A stretch of 64,000 bases of DNA, taken from assembly GCA_021234155.1 (NCBI GenBank), contig JAJEKV010000040.1, positions 3,635,799 through 3,699,798 of the forward strand. Reading direction: 5' to 3'. This stretch comes from Isoetes taiwanensis (lineage: Eukaryota; Streptophyta; Lycopodiopsida; Isoetales; Isoetaceae). A program made the translations under genes and the position numbers. Each line of letters begins with the position of its first letter. Position 1 is the stretch's first letter. Positions 10,788 through 18,756 of the stretch are shown piece by piece. The notes below the pieces were generated by a model. That model made no database searches. It was given only the letters and a program-made list of their open reading frames with translations, and was not told where the DNA came from.

Positions 10788-13190
10788 GATGCTCTTCATG
10801 GTCTTGACACCTTCTTGCAACCTCACCGGATGTAACCAAGAAAACCGACCACAATGTCAGAAACCAACTTTTACCGGTCCAACGAATCAGAAACCAACTT
10901 TTACTGGTCTAGACTAGTCTTTTTACAAACTAGCTAGTTTTTGTCCCACTGCCAACGAGCAGCCAAAGTGGAGGACATGTATAGGCTTTTAAGTTCTACC
11001 ACGTCGGGGATCATCATCGTATACCCCTAGTAACCAACTTCCAAATATAAGTGACATTGGCAAGGTTTGAACCCATGACCAAATGAACACTTATTTTTTG
11101 CATTACTAGGCCTATACCAACTCACCACACATCCGTTGGGCAAAACTTTGGCCATACATGCACACTTTGTAGGCGGGGATTCAATCCCACCTTGAGAAAG
11201 TTTTTTAGGATCCTAGGGGCAACTCTAGGGGGCATCGTTGAACCCAACGTCCACCAAACCTAGTGCCGCTGCCCACGTGATGACTTTTGGGCATCCTAGG
11301 ACCAGAGGGCTTTAGACGAACCCAATAAACCAGCCCCCACGATGTCAAACCAACTTTTACCGGTCTAGACTAGTCTTTTTTACAAACTAGCTAGTTTTTG
11401 TCCCATCGCCAACGAAAGCGACCAAAGTGGAGGACATGTATAGGCTTTTAAGTTCTACCACGGGGGATCATCATCGTGATACCCCTAGTAACCAACTTCC
11501 AAATATAAGTGACATTGGCAAGGTTTGAACCCATGACCAAATGAACACTTATTTTTTGGCATTACTAGGCCTATACCAACTCACCACACATCCGTTGGGC
11601 AAAACTTTGGCCATACATGCACACTTTGTAGGCGTGGATTCAATCCCACCTTGAGAAAGTTTTCGATCCTAGGGGCAACTCTAGGGGCATCGTTGAACCC
11701 AACGTCACCACCCTAGTGCAGCCCTAGGGGGCAACTCTAGGGGCATCGTTGAACCCAACGCCACCCGACCTAGTGCCACCCGCCAATGCATGACTTTTTG
11801 GGCATCCTAGGACCCGGGGTTTTAGACAAGTAACGATGAAAACCAGCCACGATGTCGTAAACCAACTTTTCTTGGTCTAGACTAGTCTTTTACAAACTAG
11901 CTAGTTTTTGTCCCATCGCCACGAAAGCGGCCAAAGTGGAGGACATGTATAGGCTTTTAAGTTCTACCACGTCGGGGGATCATCATCGTTATACCCCCTA
12001 GTAACCAACTTCCAAATATAAGTGACATTGGCAAGGTTTGAACCCATGACCAAATGAACACTTATTTTTGGCATTACTAGGCCTATACCAACTCACCACA
12101 CATCCGTTGGGCAAAACTTTGGCCATACATGCACACTTTGTAGGCGTGGATTCAATCCCACCTTGAGAAAGTTTTCGGATCCTAGGGGCAACTCTAGGGG
12201 CATCGTTGAACCCAACGTCCACCAGCCTAGTGCCGCCGCCACGTGCATGACTTTTGGGCATCCTAGGACCGTGAGGGCTTTAGACAAGAAACGATAAACC
12301 CAGCCACGAACGTAAACCAACTTTTACCGGTCTAGACTAGTCTTTTACAAACTAGCTAGTTTTGTCCCATCGCCAACGAAAGCGACCAAAGTGGAGGACA
12401 TGTATAGGCTTTTAAGTTCTACCACGTCGGGGATCATCATCATTATACCCCTAGTAACCAACTTCCAAATATAAGTGACATTGGCAAGGTTTGAACCCAT
12501 GACCAAATGAACACTTATTTTTGGCATTATTAGGCCTATACCAACTCACCACACATCCGTTGGGCAAAACTTTGGCCATACATGCACACTTTGTAGGCAG
12601 GATTCAATCCCACCTTGAGAAAGTTTTCGGATCCTAGGGGCAACTCTAGGGGCATCGTTGAACCCAACGTCACCAGCCTAGTGCCGCCGCCACGTTATGA
12701 CTTTTTGGGCATCCTAGGAGCGAGGGCTTTAGACAATAAACCAGCCACGATGTCAGAAACCAACTTTTACTTCATCAGACTAGTCTTTTTACAAACTAGC
12801 TAGTTTTGTCCCATCGCCAACGAAAGCAGCCAAAGTGGAGGACATGTATAGGCTTTTAAGTTCTACCACGTCGGGGATCATCATCGTATACCCCTAGTAA
12901 CCAACTTCCAAATATAAGTGACATTGGCAAGGTTTGAACCCATGACCAGATGAACACTTATTTTTGGCATTACTAGGCCTATACCAACTCACCACACATC
13001 CGTTGGGCAAAACTTTGGCCATACATGCACACTTTGTAGGCGTGGATTCAATCCCACCTTGAGAAAGTTTTCGATCCTAGGGGCAACTCTAGGGGCATCG
13101 TTGAACCGCGTCACCACCCTAGTGCCGCTTCGCTTCAATTGCTTCAAATAACGCCAGGCTCTTCATGGTCTTGACACCTTCTTGCAGAAT
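10788..13190. repeat. Short direct repeats bordering the tandem array (10788-10833, 13154-13190)
   Basis: Both borders carry 'gctcttcatggtcttgacac' followed by 'cttcttgca'; the left continues into 'cctcaccgga' and the right has 'cacctcaccaga'. The array may have been inserted into, or amplified within, one sequence that was duplicated at its edges. Confidence 0.65.
10862..13125. repeat. Tandem array of five 443-513 bp units containing a tRNA-like SINE sequence
   Basis: The landmark 'gtgacattggcaaggtttga' recurs at 11051, 11509, 12022, 12475 and 12918 (periods 458, 513, 453, 443). Each unit also has 'actagtcttt', 'acaaactagctag', 'tggaggacatgtatagg' and 'catcgttgaaccc'. On the minus strand each unit carries box A-like 'ggtgagttggtataggcc' and box B-like 'gggttcaaacc', so the unit looks SINE-derived. 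Unit 2 has an extra duplication of about 55 bp (11663-11770). No protein is encoded; frames crossing it are incidental. Confidence 0.85.
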
Positions 13191-13199
13191 GCCGCCACC

Positions 13200-13600
13200 T
13201 CACCAGATCCTTTAGTCCACCGCCAAAATTTGGTTTTACGTGCTGCTCTCAAATGCATCTTGGTCACTCTTTAAATCGGCGGCGTCCATCTTTCATCGCA
13301 ATCCAGAATGCTAGCATCGATCGCTTTCTTCTCGGACCGCCTCCTCATGGAGTGCCGGTTTGTTTCTTCCGCCCACGGCGCCCTTGAAGACATGGTGCGC
13401 TCTCATTTTTCTCATCGACGCCATCCCGCCCTTGGGCTCAACACTCCTCCCCGCTCTTCAAATACGCCAGGATCTCATTGGCACTTACTATAATGGCGCC
13501 CGTCCTCACTCCCGTGAGGATCACTTTCAGACTGATGGCTTCCCGCCTTCAGAAACACTTCCTCCTTTTCTTCATCCTGAGTGTCGTTTGGTGGGGGGGA
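13200..13600 (+). mobile_element. Possible 3' internal end of a Copia element, with polypurine tract
   Basis: The sequence just before 13602 is 'ggtgggggggag', a good polypurine tract for a Ty1/Copia element directly abutting the LTR start TGTTAG. The upstream 400 bp has no recognisable RNase H; the open frames are not protein-like. Called from position relative to the LTR. Confidence 0.4.
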
Positions 13601-13601
13601 G

Positions 13602-14119
13602 TGTTAGTCCTGTGCCTCCTGGTACAGGACTATTCATGCATACGACGGACCAGGTCAAGAACAAGGATCCACAGTCAGCCACGGGTCAGCCATCAAAGGC
13701 TCAAGCAGAAGACCAAGCGGCCCGGACCCGCAGGTCAAAGCCTCGTCCCGGGTCAACAAGAGGCCTTCTCGGGACAAGTGGCGGCCCGTCACCGCCCGCC
13801 AGCGTCGGCGTCAAGCGTGATTCTAGGCACTTCAAGAGACACCGCCAGCATTCCTGCAAATCAGGCCTCCTTCCAGGAGTCGGCACCGAGATCAGTCAGA
13901 GTGTCTATATTGGGCCAAAGGCCATTGTACTATATATATGAGTAGAGCTAGCACATGAGTTAGATGAGTTTTGAGTCTTATCTCTCTTCAGTCTTCTCTC
14001 GATTGCGAGAGCTCGTGTATGTTCATCATTGATATCAAGGAAGCTTATCATTTTCCTCTCATTGTTCTCTTCTGTTCTGTTTTCTTCTACTTGTTCTTTC
14101 TTGCAAATCCCGCGTGACA
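13602..14119 (+). mobile_element. Probable Copia-type 3' LTR (about 518 bp)
   Basis: Starts TGTTAGTCC immediately after a polypurine tract and ends ...cgcgTGACA (TG...CA). A TATA-like 'actatatatatgag' lies at about 13929-13942, followed by a pyrimidine-rich leader 'cttctctcgattgcgag', which fits a U3/R arrangement. No second LTR and no primer-binding site were found, so it is a truncated element or solo-like LTR. Open frames across it (13308-14320) are not credible proteins. Confidence 0.6.
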
Positions 14120-14700
14120 TAGTCCCCCGGATTCTCCTGTTAGATCCAAAGGTCCTCACAGAGGGCTGTCTTGCAGGAGTTCCCGAACCCAGACCCCAAA
14201 CACATTGCTTTTGTACAGGCAACGAACCACGAACAGATGGCCGTGGCAGAATCCTTGCTAAATGCATCCACAATATCTTGCCAAGAGTACCATGCTCAGA
14301 TTTTTGCTCGAATTTTTGAGAACGTTTCTGTCTGGCGGCACAAAAGGAAAAGCCCTAGATCCCCAAAGCAGACCCCTGTGTCAAAGCGAAAGAACAAATC
14401 ACGAGACAAATCCTTCTTACAAAGAACACATCCTCGTTAAAGAGGATATTGCTGCAAGATTGCGACCGAAAAGATGCAGATGAATCACTCCAACAGATTT
14501 TTTTTTCCTCAATTCTCATGGAGAACAAATCCATCAGGCCCTGCTAGCCACAGACGCCAGAAATCTTTCTTCAATAGCAACCGCTGTGAAGGGAGGGCAG
14601 AAGGGAGGGCGGCAGAAGGTAGGGCGGCTGCTCCCAAACCGGCCAAGAACAGTGCCCTGGGCGTCAACGACATTTTTTTCTCCTTAAGAATAGAATAGAC
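14120..14700. other. Unassigned stretch between LTR and repeat copy 2
   Basis: Short overlapping open frames without domain features. It could be flanking genomic sequence or more of the retroelement. A short purine-rich piece 'gaagggagggcagaagggag' lies near 14587. Confidence 0.3.
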
Positions 14701-14717
14701 GACTTTCTAGATACATT

Positions 14718-15176
14718 CTTAGACGTGTCAGAACATCGATAACTAACTTTGAAGCTACCCTAATATCTTTTCACATACCAACGACACCAATAATCGACAA
14801 CACAATGATGAGATTATTTGCAAAGCTCATCTCAAAGGTCAAAGGTCATAGAGAGAGGAGACTAAGAGCAAACATGAAATAGAAACTACAACAGTTGCCA
14901 CAATTCACGATCATCCAATTCAGGGTCTTTCCCAAATAGACAATGATATGACACCTTAATTATCGTGCCCTAACCAACTGGGCAAATGCGTCTAGACATT
15001 GAGATTTGACCCTTTATACGTGATAACTAGATGCCGCCTGTCCAAGATTTACTCGAGCGGTGCCCATAGACCTCCAAAATATATCAGACAACCTAAATAT
15101 GGAATACACACCCTAGCGAAAACCTGTTGCCCTTAGAGAAAGCACAAAAAATTCTCCTCTTCATCCAAAAGAAACC

Positions 15177-15212
<36 letters not shown>

Positions 15213-15540
15213 GGGTTTCACAAGAAATACTTCATACACCTTACATCCTAATTGTTTCCAAGATAAAGGTCACTGGGACGACGGTGAGATTTAAATCCTC
15301 GACCTCACCAATGGTGGCATTATAAGGTCTTACCACTCGACCTTGGCATACAAGGCTTTATTTTGGGAAAGCATACCAAGAGAAACTTTGAATACTAAGA
15401 GTTTTAAAAAAACGCATGTGATGCAAAGCTTGAGGTGGGCAATGTTGACAAGCCTATCAATTGTCACAATGAGTGAATAAAACATAGCATTGTGAAGAAA
15501 AAACTGAAGCAATTTTTACATCATGCCAGTGCCACATTGC
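14718..15540. repeat. Segmental repeat, copy 2
   Basis: Second copy of the sequence at 10040-10735, same orientation, with scattered substitutions and two extra segments (about 15230-15270 and 15345-15450). It includes an A tract at 15183-15208 flanked by a perfect 11-bp inverted repeat (gaaaccccctc / gagggggtttc). SINE-like heads on the minus strand lie at 15346-15285 and about 15060-15010. Confidence 0.75.
15285..15346 (-). mobile_element. tRNA-derived SINE head (minus strand, better preserved copy)
   Basis: Box A-like 'ggtcgagtggtaagacc' and box B-like 'ggtcgaggattt' lie in the right order and spacing on the minus strand. It is homologous to 10572-10636. Confidence 0.55.
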
Positions 15541-15570
15541 GGTATTTGCAATATCAGCCATATTGTTAAC

Positions 15571-16205
15571 AATATAGAAGTTGGGTCCGTTTTTTATCCT
15601 GGCGTGCATTTTCGTGGCGCCACGTGGCGCAGCCCAATATTGCGGAATGGAAGTTGGCTGAACACATTCCGCCTGACCGGCTGCGCAGGTTAGGGTTCTT
15701 CTTTTTGTTTTAGGGTTCTTTATTTTTAGGGCCGCCGCATATCGTCGGTTGCAGATCGTCGGTTGCAGGTCGATGCACGCATATCGTCGTTGCAGATCGA
15801 AGATGAAGCATGAAGCTTCTTCTTCACACAGATCCCCGCTGTAATAGAGAAGCAGAAGCTTGTTCTTGACACAGATCTTCACATAGATGAAGCTTGTTCT
15901 TCATACAGATCTTCTGATTTCTTTAATCTGTTTGCTCTGCTCGCCATAGCAGAGCATTTTTGAAGCCCTGGTTTGATCTGCTTTGCACGATCTTGAAGCC
16001 CTGAGCTGAAATGTTTTGATGGATCTTGAAACCCCGCTTTTGCGGATCTTGAAAACACAGATCGCTTTTGCCGCGAGCTATGCTCTATTTTGCTCTTTTC
16101 GCAAGATCCAAAAGCCATGCTCGCTTCCGTTTGATTTTTGAAGCTCTGCTTTCGTTTTTTTTTTGGATCTGCTGAGGGAAAAAAACGTCCCCAACTTCTA
16201 TATTG
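15571..16205. mobile_element. MITE-like element with terminal inverted repeats
   Basis: The left end 'acaatatagaagttggg', continuing into a T-rich run, matches the reverse complement of the right end 'cccaacttctatattgt' at about 16189-16205, which is preceded by an A-rich run. About 28 bp pair with few mismatches. The interior has degenerate repeats around 'gatcttgaagccctg' and no protein. No clear target-site duplication was found, so the class is unassigned. Confidence 0.5.
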
Positions 16206-16206
16206 T

Positions 16207-16322
16207 AGGGGAATGGAGGTTGGGGCCTCCATTCCGGTTTCCAGGTGACCCGCTCCCGGCTAACGCCGGTCGCGGGACCCCACCTGGAAACTCGGAATGG
16301 AGGCCCCAACCTCCATTCCCCT
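16207..16322. repeat. Long nested palindrome upstream of CYP74
   Basis: The arms at 16207-16247 and 16281-16322 are almost perfect reverse complements (about 41 bp). Each arm is itself a hairpin, GGAATGGAGG...CCTCCATTCC. The centre contains ccggc-taac-gccgg. It ends 265 bp before the CYP74 start codon. It could extrude as a cruciform or give a hairpin RNA. Confidence 0.9.
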
Positions 16323-16586
16323 ATACATTAATGCACCTATTGACCTTAGCACTTGTGTCCCATATAAGACGTGTAATTGATCCTATTGACATCACCATAT
16401 TGACTTGGTTTTGCATTTTTTATGTTTCGTCCATTCTTATCCCCAAGTATTGGACATTTATGTGTAGGCTAATACTCTTCAAATATCTGTTCCCAATTGT
16501 TGGCAACGAATTTCTGTTAATTGCCATACTCATACTAGCTTCTGCTCCAAATTGGTCACAGCGGATTGATCAAATTTACTTATAAT

Positions 16587-18011
16587 ATGGCAGAAACGTC
16601 AGATTTGCCCCTCAAAGAGATTCCAGGCAGCTATGGAACGCCATTTTTTGGAGCAGTGAATGACAGAGTAGAGTTTTTCGACCTGGGAGATGCTGGATTT
16701 GTTCAGAAAAAAATAGACACATACAACAGCACGGTTCTAAGAACCAATATGGCTCCAGGACCTCCGGGATTTCCAGATCCAAGAGTCATTCTGCTTGCAG
16801 ATCAAAGCAGCTTCAAGGTTCTGTTTGATATGGACAAGGTGATGAAAAAGGACCTGTTTACAGGCACTTACATGCCAAGCACTTCCTTTACAGGAGGTTT
16901 CAGAGTTCTGCCATATCTAGATCCTGTAGAAGATGAAGAAGACCATACAAAATTGAAGAAGTTTTGCTTCTGGGTCTTGTCTTCTAATGCCTCAAAATGG
17001 TTCCCTGAATTTGAAGAGGCGATTCATGAAGCCTTTTTGTCCTGGGAAAATGAGATCGAGAAAAATGGAAAGGTTGGATTTGCTGATATAACAGGGGATT
17101 TTACGTTTAAATTCCTGGCCAGATCTGCATTGACCAAGGATGCAAATTTAGCAAAGGCACCAAGTTATATACAATGGTGGCAAGTTCCTCAGCTTCTTCC
17201 GATCGCATCAGCAGGTTATCCTAAATGCATAGAACAAACATTTCTGCATTCATTTCCGCTGCCGTTCTGCCTGGTAGCATGGCAGTACAAAAAAATAACA
17301 GATCTGTTCGAAAAATACGGTACGGTTGCACTGGATTATGCAGAAAAAGAATTGGGTTTGAATCGGAAGCAAGCGCTGCATAATTTGATATTTTTTATAT
17401 GCTTCAACACGTATGGAGGAATTCAGATTCTGTTTCCTGCGCTGATAAACAGAATCAGCGTAGCAGGAGAAGATCTACAGAAGAAACTAAGGGAAGAAAT
17501 CAGATCTGCTGTAGAGGAAAATGGAGGAAAAATCGATCTGGGCGCTCTAGAAAAAATGCCGCTACTGCATTCGACAGTATACGAGACACTAAGGATTGAG
17601 CCGCCAGTGAAATGGCAGTATGGAAGAGCCAGAAAAGACATAGTCATAAGCTCTCACACTGCAGCATTCAAGGTGAAAAAGGGTGAAATGCTTGCTGGGT
17701 TTCAGCCTTCTGTAACCAGAGATCCTTTGGTCTTTGATAATCCAGATACTTTCATTGCAGACAGATTCTTGGGAGCTCAAGGGCACAATTTGCTGCAGTA
17801 TGTTTACTGGTCTAATGGCCCTGAGACCTGCTCCCCTTCTATTGAAAACAAACAGTGTGCTGGTAAGGATTTTGTTGTCATGATTGCTAGACTCTTTGTT
17901 GCACACATGTTTTTGAGGTATGATTATTTCCAGTTTGACCAGCCTCTTGTTAAGGGCTCCTCTACCACTTATACCTTCATCAAGCTTCAAAGAGCCCTTC
18001 ATTGTGCTTAA
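16587..18011 (+). CDS. CYP74: CYP74-family cytochrome P450 (allene oxide synthase-like)
   Basis: Intronless, 474 codons, from the ATG at 16587 (the frame is open a few codons upstream but lacks an ATG). CYP74 enzymes rearrange fatty-acid hydroperoxides without O2 or a reductase, giving allene oxides, aldehydes or divinyl ethers. Visible features: 'IPGSYGTPFFG' at residues 12-22; 'LFTGTYMPST' near 90-99, where AOS-type members keep Phe (here F91); I-helix 'FNTYGG' at 273-278, lacking the usual acid-Thr pair; ExxR as E333/R336; haem loop 'NKQCAGKDFVV' with C424. The F91 context and TGTYMPST favour allene oxide synthase (first step to jasmonate-type oxylipins), but hydroperoxide lyase cannot be excluded. 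The protein begins 11 residues before IPG, so there is no obvious plastid transit peptide. A truncated copy lies at 29217 and a third 3' flank at 31685. Confidence 0.9.
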   Translation: MAETSDLPLKEIPGSYGTPFFGAVNDRVEFFDLGDAGFVQKKIDTYNSTVLRTNMAPGPPGFPDPRVILLADQSSFKVLFDMDKVMKKDLFTGTYMPSTSFTGGFRVLPYLDPVEDEEDHTKLKKFCFWVLSSNASKWFPEFEEAIHEAFLSWENEIEKNGKVGFADITGDFTFKFLARSALTKDANLAKAPSYIQWWQVPQLLPIASAGYPKCIEQTFLHSFPLPFCLVAWQYKKITDLFEKYGTVALDYAEKELGLNRKQALHNLIFFICFNTYGGIQILFPALINRISVAGEDLQKKLREEIRSAVEENGGKIDLGALEKMPLLHSTVYETLRIEPPVKWQYGRARKDIVISSHTAAFKVKKGEMLAGFQPSVTRDPLVFDNPDTFIADRFLGAQGHNLLQYVYWSNGPETCSPSIENKQCAGKDFVVMIARLFVAHMFLRYDYFQFDQPLVKGSSTTYTFIKLQRALHCA

Positions 18012-18380
18012 AAGGAGCCCTTCATTACATTCTATTCTATTTACTTTTCATTACCATTGTTTGCAAGTATTCTTTTGCATAGCCTCCTATCCTTTGGCCA
18101 ATTATAAATTCTTTTATGAGTTTAGGGGTCCACTGTCCACCTTGAAGGATCCAATACATAAGATTGAAAGTTTGGAAATAAAGACAAATTTCTGTCGCTG
18201 TGTTTATCCCAGTGACCAAATTTGTTATATTTACTCACTATTTAATATATTTTCAATTCTTTGGTCTTAAATCATTTTGCTCGAACTTGGAATCCTTCAA
18301 ATTTATGTATAAAATAAGAAGAAAGTGGCAAATAATACATCACTTTTAAAATATCTCAAAGATGTGATGTTTGTGATGTG
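18012..18380 (+). other. CYP74 3' flank (shared with two other copies)
   Basis: The 3' flank including 'tttgcaagtattcttttgca', 'ccaccttgaaggatccaata' and 'cccagtgaccaaa' is conserved in order at 29862-30245 and, diverged, at 31685-31973. It therefore marks the extent of the duplicated gene unit. It is AT-rich, with several possible polyadenylation signals. Confidence 0.7.
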
Positions 18381-18389
18381 AATTGTATT

Positions 18390-18750
18390 GTACTTTTATC
18401 ATTAGATTATGCTAAATAATAAAGAGAAGATGATGATGATGACATGGCAATTGGTAATTCAAGAGAAGTTAGAAATTAGAAAAAAAAAATAGAACGTAAG
18501 AAGAAGAAGGACATGAAGAGATAACGGAGTAAAGGAGAGATAAGTAGAGATTTGAAGAAGCGATTCAGAGGTAAGATGATACTTAATAAGGTGGCCTAGC
18601 AAACGCACTAATGACTTGCAATTGCACTAATAAAAAAGGATTCCTTAAGATTCCCTAAGATTCTTCTAGTTTTGGGGTCAAGCTTTAAAAAAAACGTATT
18701 TTCTAAGTGTGGTGCCATTTGGGGAGTCAGAACTAGAAAATGGGCATACT
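18390..18750. other. Purine-rich spacer, nothing recognised
   Basis: A/G-rich DNA between the CYP74 3' flank and the 5'-truncated LINE. No gene or structured element is seen. Confidence 0.4.
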
Positions 18751-18756
18751 TATACA

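Noticed and set aside
11049-12990. True tRNA genes
   Set aside because: Box A and box B are present in the array units, but the acceptor and anticodon stems do not form; these are SINE-like heads.
13308-14320. Overlapping open frames of up to 193 codons
   Set aside because: They cross the polypurine tract and LTR of a Copia-type element, have no domain, and composition changes with the element, not with the frame.
16566-16586. Earlier start of the CYP74 frame at 16566
   Set aside because: The codon there is TTG, not ATG; the first ATG is 16587, which gives a normal CYP74 N-terminus.
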